DNA of 64,000 nucleotides from an uncultured Clostridia bacterium (GCA_947383835.1 CANDEV010000002.1:1-64000), one strand, 5' to 3'. Positions 8,309-17,888 are shown, numbered from the stretch's first letter. Notes: generated from the letters alone by a model not told the origin. Numbers and translations: made by a program.

Positions 8309-9679
8309 TCAGCAATAGTAAAGCAGATGCGTTCTCACCGCCGCAAGCATTTCCTTATAAAGCTCGGCGGCGTTAAAAAGGTCTGCGGACATAAGCGGGT
8401 CGTTCAGGAACGCGTTGAATGCGATGTCAAGATCGCGTTCTCTTACGGCCTTGACAATAGTGCTTCGGTTTACAACGTGGCGTATTGTCAGACCGTATAT
8501 CTCGTTATTTAAACTTCCCGCCGCAACCGGCTTAACTGAATTTTTACTGATAAGCGCGTTTGTATGTACTATAGCTCCGTCCGGGAGGTTTTCGACCTGT
8601 CCGCTATTTTTCATGCAAACATTGGTTATAAGATTTCCGAGACCCATAAGAGCCCGTATTTGCAAAGCACAGTCTGTTGTGCCGCTTCCGACGCGCAGAT
8701 ATTCGTCGCCGTTCATAAGCGGTTTTACTCTGCTGAGCTTGTCAAGACGGTGCTTTTTTAGATAATTTACCGTGACCTGACTGTATTTCCAGCTTGTGAT
8801 GTTTTTCGGTGATTTCAGATACCATGAGGGACAGAAATCCGCGGCAACTCCGTCCGATACGGCGGGTATGCAGCCGTACCGCAGAAACAGGTCAAACTTG
8901 ATCTTGTTTGCCGACTCATACGGGTTGCTCTTAAAAGCGTTGGGCTTGCTTTCATAGCCGCTTTCGTAATGCTCCTCGGCAAACTCTCTGAACATAGGCA
9001 TTATGTCGCAGCCGTTGTACATTACCTCGTCAAACCAGCAAAAGCCGCTTATTCCCAAAAGGTTGTACTTTATATCCCTGCGGCGGATATTGTTTACGCC
9101 AAGCTTTTTGCGGCAGATATCCACAAGCAGATCGAGTGTGCTGTAAAGCTCGTTTGTTGAACCGAAAAGCTTTATTTCGGGAAAAACGCTGTACATCATC
9201 TGCATACATTCGGCCATGGGGTTTGTGAGGTTTATCACCCATGCGTCAGGGCAGATATTTTTTATCATTTCGGTATATTTTATATAGACCGGCAGAGTTT
9301 TCAGAGCCTTTATAACGCCGGACGGACCGGTATGTTCACCCGTTGACTGATATATTCCGTAAGTCTCGGGCAGATGCATTTCGGTGACCATTTCATCGAT
9401 AGTGCCCTGTGTAAAGGACAAGATAACAATGTCCGCATTTTTAAAGGCTTCCTCCGGAGTATCAACGGCAAGATAGATTATATCGCTTTTGCAGTCAGGA
9501 TTTTCCCTAAGCTTATTTCCTATCACTTCATTGGAAAGGGACATCTGCTTGTCCGAATCATAAAGCTGAACGGTGGCGTATATTTCCTCGGCGGCAAGCT
9601 CTGAAAAAAGCTTCCACCCGAAATTGAACGATCCGCCTCCTATGTATGCTATATTGGTTCGTTTATCTTTACTGAACAT
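8309..9679 (-). CDS. Divergent family 4 glycoside hydrolase-like protein (NAD-binding)
   Basis: Resembles GH4 enzymes, which cleave alpha- or beta-glycosides by an NAD+/Mn2+ redox mechanism in the cytoplasm. A Rossmann start (NIAYIGGGSFNFGW) and an Asp (LYDSD) for NAD ribose are present, as are STGEHTGPSG near residue 115 and NLTNPMAE near 148. However, the usual metal-binding Cys-His motif is replaced by GSTNELYS and the later NHxxW by SGFCWFDE. Catalysis may therefore differ or be lost. I chose the ATG at 9679 because GAAAGGA lies 9 nt upstream. A TTG at 9688 directly abuts that RBS. Confidence 0.72.
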   Translation of the reverse strand: MFSKDKRTNIAYIGGGSFNFGWKLFSELAAEEIYATVQLYDSDKQMSLSNEVIGNKLRENPDCKSDIIYLAVDTPEEAFKNADIVILSFTQGTIDEMVTEMHLPETYGIYQSTGEHTGPSGVIKALKTLPVYIKYTEMIKNICPDAWVINLTNPMAECMQMMYSVFPEIKLFGSTNELYSTLDLLVDICRKKLGVNNIRRRDIKYNLLGISGFCWFDEVMYNGCDIMPMFREFAEEHYESGYESKPNAFKSNPYESANKIKFDLFLRYGCIPAVSDGVAADFCPSWYLKSPKNITSWKYSQVTVNYLKKHRLDKLSRVKPLMNGDEYLRVGSGTTDCALQIRALMGLGNLITNVCMKNSGQVENLPDGAIVHTNALISKNSVKPVAAGSLNNEIYGLTIRHVVNRSTIVKAVRERDLDIAFNAFLNDPLMSADLFNAAELYKEMLAAVRTHLLYYC

Positions 9680-9805
9680 AAATTGCAATCCTTTCAGAAG
9701 TTACTATTACTATTATTGTACAAATTTCACGATTTGTCAAGAGGTTTTTCCAAAATTTATGATATTTTTCAGTCTTTTTCCAAATGTTTATTGATTTTGC
9801 ACATA

Positions 9806-9901
9806 GCGGAGCGGGGAGCGGGGAACGCCCCGCGGCGATAGTCACCCCCAAGGTTAGATACAGCAGACGTTTAATTTATCGCAGCCCCCTCAAGGGGGGC
9901 T
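9806..9901. repeat. Dispersed repeat family A, copy 3
   Basis: GCGGGGAACGCCCCGCGGCG at 9816 is followed by ATAGTCACCCCC and, about 45 nt on, GCCCCCTCAAGGGGGGC. It is very similar to copy 1, which is 9 kb away. It lies in the 490-bp divergent gap between the GH4-like gene and the large repeat protein. Confidence 0.75.
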
Positions 9902-10032
9902 AGATAATTTTTCATATGATATATATTTTACAGGTTTGCAGTAAATAACGTACAATGTGCCGAAAAGTCGGCATTATATATGAATAAGAAGTATAAAATA
10001 TTATCCAAATTGTAAAAGATATGCAAAACTTC

Positions 10033-10061
10033 TTGACATTCAATCTATAAATTGGTATGAT
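10033..10061 (+). promoter_or_regulatory. Promoter for the large repeat protein
   Basis: TTGACA at 10033-10038 and TATGAT at 10056-10061, spacer 17 bp, about 100 nt upstream of the GTG start. Confidence 0.7.
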
Positions 10062-10169
10062 GATATTGTATATAGTATTATCTTTTTGCCGTAATGGAGA
10101 TAGTATTAAATGATCAAAGCTTCTGCGCTTTTGCGGAGCTGAATAAAAATAATACAGGGGGCTGTAATT

Positions 10170-13100
10170 GTGGATATTTTTAAGCAGTATGACCTATTCA
10201 AGGAAAAATGCAGCGAATTTCCCGAAAAATTTGAGAAAAAATATTTTTCGGAAAATAAGCTTGTTTGTCACCCGAAGGTGAAAAACCAACTTATTTCATT
10301 GTGCAGCGATGAAGAAGCGCACAGCAACGCCCTTTGTATCTGCCGTATGGGCGATATGCTCCTTATGTCGGACGACAATGAGGAATGGTCGGCTTTCAAT
10401 CTTATGGAGGCGCGGGCTATTGCCGAACAGAACGGTTACATATACCTTACCAATCTTTTGGGAGAGGACGCTTTTCTTTCCGAGGACTGGATGATAAACG
10501 GAAAGAACGACACGGTAATTGTAAACGAAGAATATATGCGCGAAAAGGGTAAAAGATATGCTCCCGTTACTCCCCTTACAAATAAAGTTCTTCATTTTAA
10601 AAAATACAGCAACAGCTTTTTCTGGAGGTCTGCCGAGCCGGGAGAGGTATTTGCGGTCAACAAGGAGCATATAGAAAAATGCTATAAGGAATTTTTTGAG
10701 GAATGCTCCGCTGTGCTTCCCGATCTGTCGGGCAATAAAACCATTAGCTTCAAGCTTTTTGAGGACGAGGTCAACATAGACGCTCACACCACAAAGGCAA
10801 AGACTATCGAGGCATTTTTCTCGCACATAAACAGCATTGTAGGCATATTCTCGGAAAATTCCGAAGTGCTTAACATGGTCGAATACGAGTTTTCGGAGCT
10901 TGATTTTATCTTGGAGCTTACTGCCGCCGCTTTGAGAAAGAACGGTATTGAGCTTTCAAAGGATGAATTTAAGTCCAAATATTATTCCGCTGCCGTAAAC
11001 GGCGGAAGCGAAAAGCTTGCGGCGCTCAGCGGCAGATGCGGAAATGACGATGTTGACTTTGCAAAGCTTGCGTTTATTGACGCTGTTACTGCCGAGTATG
11101 AGGAAAAGATCAGCTATACTGCAGAAGATTTCGGTTTTTACGAGAACAAAATACGTCAGCTTGAATTAGGCAATTATACTGCCGACGAGGAAAAATATCT
11201 TATCAAGGAGCTGCTTTCAAAAAGTCCCTCCGATTATCGTATTTTCTACTATGCTTTAAGAAAATACCCGGAGGAGTCGGAAAACCTTGATGTTATCAGG
11301 GATTTCTGGGAAATAGACACTGTCTCAGAGGAGGATATGGAAAATGTTATTCTCGGCACATATATCCTTGATGAGAGCTTTGACGAGCAGGGCCGCTTCT
11401 GTGCGGGCTACGACGAGTCCTGCATACTTAAGGAACAGCTTGAAAAGGTTATAGATGCATACGGTATCGCCAACCGCGACTGTATCGCAGAGCTTGACCA
11501 GCATATTGATATGCTTGACAAGGAGCGTCGTACATTTAACGGTATGCTGTTCGACACTCCCGAGGAAATGAAGCTTGCCGTTAAAAACGAGGCTTACGTT
11601 CAGGAGCTTTGCACCGATCTTTCCGCCCTTAACGAGAATGAACTGAAAGACCTTGACAAGCATATTGACGACACTACTCTTGACGACAACACCAAGTCCA
11701 AATACAAGCTTAAGATAAAGCTTGCAATGAACAATGTTCAGACCTCAATGCTGGAGCAGAAGTGTTTGAAGCTGCCTGTTATGAGCTTTGACGAAATTGC
11801 CGCGCTGAAGGACAAGATAGTTGACGAGGATTACCCCGAAGCGGTCATCAAGCAATTTATTGCTAAAATAAGGGACGCGTTTATCTCGGCGCAGAAAAAC
11901 GAGATCGACGCAATGCTTGACAGCTCAGATTCCCTGACAGACGAGCAGCTTAACGGTATTTTCGGCAGGATAACAACTTCGGGACGGTATGAGTCCGCTA
12001 TTGTAGATTTCTACAGGAACAAGATCGTCGAGATAAAGGAAAGCAATATCCGCGCAAGACTTCATAAGCTTACGGACGGATTGGAGAATTTCGGAAAAGA
12101 AAAGCTTATAGGACTTATCGAGATACTTTCCGGAGACGATTTCCCCAAGCACATGACTTACGGTATACTCAAAAAGGTCAACACGGCTATTGAAAATTAT
12201 GAGATAAACGAGGCTGCAAAGGCGTTTGAGGGCGTTGAATTTGCTACTGCGGAACAACTTGACGAAATGAAGGAAATTATTGAAGAGAAATTTTTCAGCG
12301 ATGAAATTCTTGCGCCCTATATTGTCAAGGTGGAAAACCGTGCAAAGGAGATCCTTAACGAAGAGCTTGCAGATATGTGCGCCGGTATCGACAATATGTC
12401 ACAGGAGCAGCTTGACGAGCTGAAAGAAAATATTACAAATTCAGATAAGAAATTTGATGAAGCACTTGTGGGCAAGTATCTTGATAAAATTACTCAAAGA
12501 GGCTGCGAGCTTAAAAACTCCGAGCTTGCCGAGCTTTGCAAGTACATATTCTCAATGGAGCAGGCAGAGCTTGACGAGCTTAAGATCAAGCTTGCGGACG
12601 AAAAATACGATAAGGAATTTACAGAGGTCTATTACAGAAAAATCGACGAGAGAGAGAATGAGCTTATTCTTATCGAGCTTGACAAGCTTTGCGTGAATAT
12701 CGGAGAAATGGATATCCCCGCTCTTGAAGACCTTAAAGGAAAAATTCTTGATGAGGAAAAATATGACAGTTTCTGTGACAAATATATTGTTGCGATAAAC
12801 GAACAGATAGACCGCATTAAAATAGCCGATTACAGAAAGATAATCGACAGCGTTGCTGAAATGGACGCAGAGGCGGTCGAGCAGTTCCGCAAGACTACCG
12901 AGGAAAAACGGAACGAGATCGGCGAGGAGCTTTACAAGCAGAGCATTGAGGCTGCTGACGCCCGTGAGGACGTCCTTGAAACCGAGGAGCTTGAAGAGCT
13001 TTGTGCGGGAATTGATGATTACGACCTTGAAAAGGCGGAAAGCGTTAAGGGCACTCTTGCCGAGGGCGGATATTCCGTTGACAAGGCGACCGCTTATATC

Positions 13101-14246
13101 GCAAAGATAAACAAGCGGATAATTGATATCCACACCGCTAATCTTGACGCTATCATCAGCAACATTGAAAATATGGATAAGGAGAAGCTTATTCAGGCGC
13201 AGATCAACGTCCAGAACTATAACAACGGCTGCCCCGAGGAATTAAAGAGCAAATATATTTCCTCGCTGGAGTCCGCAGCTTCGGACATTGCCGAAAAGGA
13301 GATAAAGGAGCTTTGCGGAAACGTTTCGTCTCTTTCTGTCAAAAAGTCTCAGGATATTATCAGAAAGCTCAACACCATGTCTATCGACGAGGATATCAAA
13401 AACCGCTATGTTGACGTTATTGACGCTCACATTGCTTCTATCAAGGACAACGAAGCAAAGGATTACATCAGATATCTTTCTCTCAAAATGGACGATATGG
13501 GTGTAAACTCGGTGCATTTAAGCGTTCCCGGATTGTCAAATCTGTTCTTCAACAAGTATGAAGCTGTCAGCAAGGCATATATTTCCGCGGGAAGATATGA
13601 GCTGCCTATCCTGCTCCACGAGGGCAACGGAGGCGACGGCTTCACTATGACCACTGAGTATCTGTACACCTACGTACATGGTGTGCTTAACAGGATAAAG
13701 CTTGACGATATTGCTTCGTTCCAAGCGAAAAAGGGACTTATGTCCTCCTCGCTTATTGCTACGGAGAAAAACGGAAACAATAACGATCTGCCAAACGCTC
13801 TCAACAAGAACGTTATCGAGAACGTTGCGAAAATTCTTACTGCTTTAGTTTGCTACATAAATGACAAGCGTTCTGCGGAGCATATGAAAGAGCTGCTTGA
13901 AAATGCGGTTCAGCAGGAAAAGGCTATCCACGCCGAGCCTGTTGTTATTCCTGAACCTGTTCACGCTCCCGAGCCTGAGCCTGTTCCGGAGGTTACGGAG
14001 AAAATTCCGGAGCCTGTTCATGAGGAAGCTTCCGAGCCTGTTTCCGAGCAGGAAATTGCGGAGGAAGTTCCCGAAAGTCCCGTTGAGGATAATGTCAAAG
14101 AAGCTGCTCCGACAGAGGAAAAGCCGGCGGCGGAGGCTCCCAAGGAAGAGGTCAAGATACGTTTCTGCGATCAGTGCGGCGCTAAGATACCGAACCCGAA
14201 CGCGAAATTCTGTATGGAGTGCGGCAATAAGCTTCAACAGGGCTAA
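10170..14246 (+). CDS. 1358-residue helical-repeat protein with C-terminal zinc ribbon
   Basis: I do not recognise the family. Residues 1 to about 450 form an N-terminal region without known motifs. Residues about 485-1095 form some twelve tandem repeats of 51-53 residues. Each has a pattern like L(D/E)ELK..I.DE.Y...(I/Y)..KI..R...I...EL..LC..I..M. A globular domain follows (about 1100-1230) with FTMTTEYLYTYVHGVLNRIK, reminiscent of a bacterial PH-like fold. Then comes a Pro/Glu-rich linker (EPVHAPEPEPVPEV) and a zinc ribbon (CDQC...CMEC) ending at 1356. There is no signal peptide or membrane segment, so it is cytoplasmic. The GTG start has AGGGGG eight bases upstream. Role unknown; a scaffold is plausible. 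Confidence 0.85.
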   Translation: MDIFKQYDLFKEKCSEFPEKFEKKYFSENKLVCHPKVKNQLISLCSDEEAHSNALCICRMGDMLLMSDDNEEWSAFNLMEARAIAEQNGYIYLTNLLGEDAFLSEDWMINGKNDTVIVNEEYMREKGKRYAPVTPLTNKVLHFKKYSNSFFWRSAEPGEVFAVNKEHIEKCYKEFFEECSAVLPDLSGNKTISFKLFEDEVNIDAHTTKAKTIEAFFSHINSIVGIFSENSEVLNMVEYEFSELDFILELTAAALRKNGIELSKDEFKSKYYSAAVNGGSEKLAALSGRCGNDDVDFAKLAFIDAVTAEYEEKISYTAEDFGFYENKIRQLELGNYTADEEKYLIKELLSKSPSDYRIFYYALRKYPEESENLDVIRDFWEIDTVSEEDMENVILGTYILDESFDEQGRFCAGYDESCILKEQLEKVIDAYGIANRDCIAELDQHIDMLDKERRTFNGMLFDTPEEMKLAVKNEAYVQELCTDLSALNENELKDLDKHIDDTTLDDNTKSKYKLKIKLAMNNVQTSMLEQKCLKLPVMSFDEIAALKDKIVDEDYPEAVIKQFIAKIRDAFISAQKNEIDAMLDSSDSLTDEQLNGIFGRITTSGRYESAIVDFYRNKIVEIKESNIRARLHKLTDGLENFGKEKLIGLIEILSGDDFPKHMTYGILKKVNTAIENYEINEAAKAFEGVEFATAEQLDEMKEIIEEKFFSDEILAPYIVKVENRAKEILNEELADMCAGIDNMSQEQLDELKENITNSDKKFDEALVGKYLDKITQRGCELKNSELAELCKYIFSMEQAELDELKIKLADEKYDKEFTEVYYRKIDERENELILIELDKLCVNIGEMDIPALEDLKGKILDEEKYDSFCDKYIVAINEQIDRIKIADYRKIIDSVAEMDAEAVEQFRKTTEEKRNEIGEELYKQSIEAADAREDVLETEELEELCAGIDDYDLEKAESVKGTLAEGGYSVDKATAYIAKINKRIIDIHTANLDAIISNIENMDKEKLIQAQINVQNYNNGCPEELKSKYISSLESAASDIAEKEIKELCGNVSSLSVKKSQDIIRKLNTMSIDEDIKNRYVDVIDAHIASIKDNEAKDYIRYLSLKMDDMGVNSVHLSVPGLSNLFFNKYEAVSKAYISAGRYELPILLHEGNGGDGFTMTTEYLYTYVHGVLNRIKLDDIASFQAKKGLMSSSLIATEKNGNNNDLPNALNKNVIENVAKILTALVCYINDKRSAEHMKELLENAVQQEKAIHAEPVVIPEPVHAPEPEPVPEVTEKIPEPVHEEASEPVSEQEIAEEVPESPVEDNVKEAAPTEEKPAAEAPKEEVKIRFCDQCGAKIPNPNAKFCMECGNKLQQG

Positions 14247-14330
14247 CAAGATTGAGCCTTGACCCGTATTGGCGTACTGCGTCAAAAAGAGTAAAATCTT
14301 TCCATGAAACATAATTGAAAAAAGGCTGTA
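14247..14330. repeat. Dispersed repeat family C, diverged copy 1
   Basis: Starts at the stop codon of the preceding gene. The string TTGAGCCTTGACCC, a middle part with GGCG.ACTG, CCATGAAA and TTGAA...GGCTGTA match the 95-bp tandem repeats at 25744-25933. Confidence 0.7.
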
Positions 14331-14353
14331 CGGTAAAACGTGCAGCCTTTTTG
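14319..14353 (+). terminator. Terminator after the large repeat protein
   Basis: AAAGGCTGTACG/CGTGCAGCCTTT stem followed by TT, overlapping the end of repeat C1. Confidence 0.8.
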
Positions 14354-14414
14354 AATTATTAATTCATAAACTTCCTGTGTCAACCTGCGGGAGAATTTTA
14401 CTCGGTTTGATACA

Positions 14415-14535
14415 GTTACCTAATAAGGGTGCAGGCTCAGCCTTTTGGTAGGTAACGATATATAGGTATTGTTATCCATGGCGATTTTTTACATTTGTTG
14501 ACAGAGTATATCTATAAGGGTGCAGGCTCAGCCTG
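14415..14535. repeat. Two copies of a 20-bp direct repeat in the 14354-14611 gap
   Basis: ATAAGGGTGCAGGCTCAGCC occurs at 14423-14442 and 14514-14533. The first is enclosed by GTTACCTA/TAGGTAAC and can form a hairpin. The second contains the palindrome GCAGGCTCAGCCTGC. Purpose unknown; no gene is seen here. Confidence 0.65.
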
Positions 14536-14611
14536 CTTTACCCAAAACATCAAGAAAAAAATTTTTGGATATGTTAATATATAAGTACGATAACGTTATT
14601 GTGGTGATTTT

Positions 14612-15439
14612 ATGAATAAATTTGAAATTCTGTCTCAGGCTCTCGACTATATTGAGGAAAATCTCACTGTGGGTATCACACCCGAAATGTGCGCGGAAAA
14701 ATGCTGCTACTCGGTATCAAATTTGCAGAAGATGTTTCGCTGTACTTTTCATATCGGTATCGGCGACTATATTTCACGCCGAAAGCTCACCAATGCGGCG
14801 CGGGAGCTTATATCCACGGACTGTTCGATACTTGATATTGCGTTAAAGTACGGCTACAACTCACATGAGGTTTTTACGCGGGCTTTTGCGCGGCTATGGG
14901 GAGTTACTCCCTCGAAATTTCGTCAGCGGGGGACGCCCTGCGGTTTTTCAGAGATTTTTCCCAGACTTGACGAGCCGAGGACAGCTTTCGACGAAGGAGG
15001 AAATATTGTTATGACTTCAAAAAACAGATTTGACGTGTCCCATTTGTACGATTTTATCAGTGAACGCAGGGGCAAGTACGCCGTGTGCTTTGACATGGTG
15101 CATCTGATGTACATTAACGAGACCTATGGGCGTTCCGCAGGCGACATCGGTATTGCAGAATGCCTGAGGAGAATTGACGAAGCAGCGGGCGATGATATGC
15201 TTACCATTCGCATTGGCGGCGACGAGTTCGTACTGATAACGGATTTTGCCGATATTGAGAGCGCAAAGGCTGTTGCCGAAAAAATTACCTCTCAAAACGG
15301 AAATACCGTCAAGTGCGGCGACAATGATGTGGAAATCGCAATGCACGTTGGGTACACGGTCATTCCCGAGGGCAGAATAAATTATGACAAACTGTTTGAC
15401 AGCTTTGTAATTGCTGCTGTTAAAAACCCTAACAAATAG
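14612..15439 (+). CDS. AraC-type HTH fused to a GGDEF domain
   Basis: The N-terminus (about residues 5-105) is a double helix-turn-helix of the AraC/XylS family: CAEKCCYSVSNLQKMFRC, then DIALKYGYNSHEVFTRAFAR and WGVTPSKFR. The C-terminus (about 140-270) is a GGDEF domain with an intact RIGGDEFVLIT signature near 202, preceded by FDMVHLMYINETYG in the usual substrate-binding position. GGDEF domains make cyclic di-GMP. Joining one directly to an AraC DNA-binding head is uncommon and would couple transcription to the nucleotide, either as enzyme or as receptor. No RXXD inhibitory site is apparent. An HD-GYP hydrolase lies 45 kb away in this window. Confidence 0.82.
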   Translation: MNKFEILSQALDYIEENLTVGITPEMCAEKCCYSVSNLQKMFRCTFHIGIGDYISRRKLTNAARELISTDCSILDIALKYGYNSHEVFTRAFARLWGVTPSKFRQRGTPCGFSEIFPRLDEPRTAFDEGGNIVMTSKNRFDVSHLYDFISERRGKYAVCFDMVHLMYINETYGRSAGDIGIAECLRRIDEAAGDDMLTIRIGGDEFVLITDFADIESAKAVAEKITSQNGNTVKCGDNDVEIAMHVGYTVIPEGRINYDKLFDSFVIAAVKNPNK

Positions 15440-15447
15440 TACTTATA

Positions 15448-15487
15448 AACGCACATTTCATAAAACGAAATGTGCGTTTGATTTTTA
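15448..15487 (+). terminator. Terminator after the AraC/GGDEF gene
   Basis: Perfect 13-bp stem AAACGCACATTTC/GAAATGTGCGTTT and a T-rich tail. Confidence 0.88.
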
Positions 15488-15502
15488 AACTTTCATTTCT
15501 CT

Positions 15503-15531
15503 TGACAAATTTTTGCGGACGTGGTACAATT
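15503..15531 (+). promoter_or_regulatory. Promoter for the PfkB-family kinase
   Basis: TTGACA at 15503-15508 and TACAAT at 15526-15531, spacer 17 bp. Confidence 0.8.
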
Positions 15532-15567
15532 ACAGCAATGAAATTTACAGCAAATGGAGTGTTGAAA

Positions 15568-16455
15568 ATGAGTACGGAAAAATTTATATATCTTTACGGA
15601 CAGGTCATCACGTCCGAGAGCCTTTTGCTTTGCGGAGATTTTCCAAAGGCGGACAGCTACGCCGAGATCAAGGAGATACATCATCAGATAGGCGGCGAGA
15701 CAGGTACTGCGGCAGTGATACTTGCTTCATTGGGCTGTAAGGTCAGGCTTGGCGGAACTCATATCGGCAATTCCAACCGCGGTATTATCCGCGGCTATCT
15801 TGACAGTCACGGCATTGACGGCAGCGAGCTTATTGACAAGGATTTCGACGGAGTTATGGATCGTATTATAATTGACAAAGATACACGGACAAGCTTCGGT
15901 GAATGGGGCAGTCTCTGGAATAAGGTTTACTATGAGCCTCCATGCGAGGAAAGCATAAAAAGCTGTTCTGTGGTGGGCTGGGACAATTTTTTCGGGGAAG
16001 AGACCGCAGAGCTTTGCCGCCGATATGGGAAAAAATTTGCGGCAATTGACTGTATGCACGATTCCGATACAAACCGTTTTTGTGCGGTGAACGCTGTGTC
16101 TCATGAATTCCTCAGCGGACATTATCCAGACAAATCCCCGGACGAGCTGTACCGTCTCTATACGGAAAATTCTGAGGGTCTTGTTATCTTTACTTTCGGC
16201 AGGGACGAGGTCATGTACGGTCGTAAGGGTCAGCCGCCGAAATTTTTCAAGCCATACGCTGTTGACGCTGTAAGTACTCTCGGCGCGGGGGACAGCTTTA
16301 AAGCGGGGACTATTTATGCCCTTTCCCTTGAACTTCCCGATGAGGATATTGTCCGTTATGGCTGCGCCGCTGCGGGGGCGGCTATAACACGTTTCCCTAT
16401 TTCGGAAAATCCTCCCGCACTTGATGATGTAAAAAAGCTGCTTGCCGAAAGATAA
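15568..16455 (+). CDS. PfkB-family carbohydrate kinase
   Basis: ATP-dependent sugar kinase of the ribokinase fold, 295 residues. The C-terminal catalytic signature is present as VSTLGAGDSFKAGTIYA near residue 235, with Asp as base and a glycine-rich anion hole. The N-terminal substrate region has GGETGTAAVILASLG near 47. It most resembles fructoselysine- or 2-keto-3-deoxygluconate-type kinases, but the sugar cannot be fixed from sequence. I chose the start at 15568 because GGAG lies 8 nt upstream; the frame is open further 5' but would run into the promoter. It is monocistronic. Confidence 0.82.
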   Translation: MSTEKFIYLYGQVITSESLLLCGDFPKADSYAEIKEIHHQIGGETGTAAVILASLGCKVRLGGTHIGNSNRGIIRGYLDSHGIDGSELIDKDFDGVMDRIIIDKDTRTSFGEWGSLWNKVYYEPPCEESIKSCSVVGWDNFFGEETAELCRRYGKKFAAIDCMHDSDTNRFCAVNAVSHEFLSGHYPDKSPDELYRLYTENSEGLVIFTFGRDEVMYGRKGQPPKFFKPYAVDAVSTLGAGDSFKAGTIYALSLELPDEDIVRYGCAAAGAAITRFPISENPPALDDVKKLLAER

Positions 16456-16458
16456 ACT

Positions 16459-16492
16459 AAACCGACGTTTTAGATATTAAAACGTCGGTTTA
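16459..16492 (+). terminator. Terminator after the PfkB kinase
   Basis: Stem AAACCGACGTTTTA/TAAAACGTCGGTTT just after the stop codon. Confidence 0.88.
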
Positions 16493-16540
16493 ATTCAGCT
16501 TTAAATGCAATTTTACGAGCATAATTAAAAAACGTTCAAA

Positions 16541-16595
16541 TAAAACGGGCATTTTACGTTTAGAAAGGACTAAAACGCAAAATACCCGTTTTTAT
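16541..16595. terminator. Long hairpin terminator, probably bidirectional
   Basis: About 20-bp imperfect stem from AAAACGGGCATTTTACGTTT to AAAACGCAAAATACCCGTTTT. It is flanked by A on the left and T on the right, between convergent genes. Confidence 0.75.
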
Positions 16596-16616
16596 TTGTG
16601 CTTATGATTTTATTGG

Positions 16617-17759
16617 TCATTCAAGGATTTTATCAAGCTTGTATCTGTCTACAGAATCCTGATTTACAATGACATTCTGACCCTCAGTCCAACTTTTGAC
16701 CTCAGCGTTAAATTCCTCGTCTTTTAAAGTATGAAGTACCGATTCGCTGTTATTTTCAAGATAATCAGGGTCGTCGAAAAGTCCCATTACTTGAACTAAA
16801 TAGTAGACCTCGTTATCGTCGTCCTCAACGATCGTATAAGCCGGAGCAGTCATGCCGAACGCTGTCTCAACGACCTTTGCGGACGGATAAGCGGAATCCT
16901 TTGCAATTACCGTGCCGTAATTCGGTTCGGCAACTGCGGTATCTTCCTCGGTCTCAGTCTGCTCTGTTTCGGAAGCTTCCGTACCTTCTTCAGTCTCGGC
17001 TGCCGCCTTTACAAGTTCAGCATAATAATTATTATACTCCTTTTGAATTTCCTCAAAAGTAACGGAAGAAGTGTTCAGTCTGTCAATATAACCTTCGATC
17101 ATTGTTTTTAGTTCAGCCTTGCCCTCAGACTTGAGAAGATTACCCTCGCCGTCCTTGAGAGGCATTGAAATATACTTTATTCTCGTATTGTTTTCACTAA
17201 GGTAGGACACGATCTCGTCCTCGGGGACAGCCTTTTCTCCGCCCTCACCGTAGTAATAATTGAAAATAGCCGTCCGCTTTTCGCTGTTCAGACCCACATC
17301 GTAATAGGACTCTCTGCTTACGCCAAGTTCCTCGTAATATTCGCCGAAATACTCCCACATCTGATCAACAACGATATTCAGCCTGTCCTCCTCCTTGTTT
17401 TCAAAGGTGAGTCCAAGCTCGTCAAATTTTTTCTCCACAGCGGCGTATTCACGCATACTCTGTACAGCCTTTTCGTTTATCCATTCCCTTGCAGGCTTGT
17501 CCTCAATGGTAATTTCAAGAACGCTCTGTGTTTCGGCAGTGGCAGCAGTCTCGCCGTCAGCCGCGGGAACCGATTCTGTTTCGGGCATAAAAGCCATTGC
17601 CTCGGAAACCGCGCTTGACTGGAAGTATATCATTATTCCCGCGCGGAGCTGCTCTCCGTCAATTTCAGCTCCCCAAGTAGTGTCCTTGCCGCAGGAGGAA
17701 AGTGAGAGAGCCATAGCCGCCGCGGCAATAAAAGCTGTTGATTTTTTTAAGAAAGACAT
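16617..17759 (-). CDS. Lipoprotein, PrsA/SurA-like foldase family
   Basis: A 380-residue lipoprotein with signal peptide and lipobox LSLSSCGKD (Cys near residue 21). A helical SurA-N/PrsA-like region (QMWEYFGEYYEELGVSRESY) is followed by IVSYLSENNTRIKYISMPL, which sits where PrsA proteins enter the parvulin prolyl-isomerase domain. That domain is poorly conserved and is interrupted by a Glu/Thr-rich insert (TEEGTEASETEQTETEE). It may therefore be a chaperone without isomerase activity. Start at 17759 is set by GGAGG upstream and the signal peptide; longer in-frame starts would put 33 residues before it. It acts outside the membrane. Confidence 0.68.
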   Translation of the reverse strand: MSFLKKSTAFIAAAAMALSLSSCGKDTTWGAEIDGEQLRAGIMIYFQSSAVSEAMAFMPETESVPAADGETAATAETQSVLEITIEDKPAREWINEKAVQSMREYAAVEKKFDELGLTFENKEEDRLNIVVDQMWEYFGEYYEELGVSRESYYDVGLNSEKRTAIFNYYYGEGGEKAVPEDEIVSYLSENNTRIKYISMPLKDGEGNLLKSEGKAELKTMIEGYIDRLNTSSVTFEEIQKEYNNYYAELVKAAAETEEGTEASETEQTETEEDTAVAEPNYGTVIAKDSAYPSAKVVETAFGMTAPAYTIVEDDDNEVYYLVQVMGLFDDPDYLENNSESVLHTLKDEEFNAEVKSWTEGQNVIVNQDSVDRYKLDKILE

Positions 17760-17888
17760 AGTCTTAAAACCTCCGTAAAAATAAATACATTTTATTATAC
17801 CATATATTTTTAGGTTTGTCCAGTATTTTTGCAAAAAAGTATCGGGGCAAATTGTCATAATGCGTAAAAACGGCGAATAAAATATATT

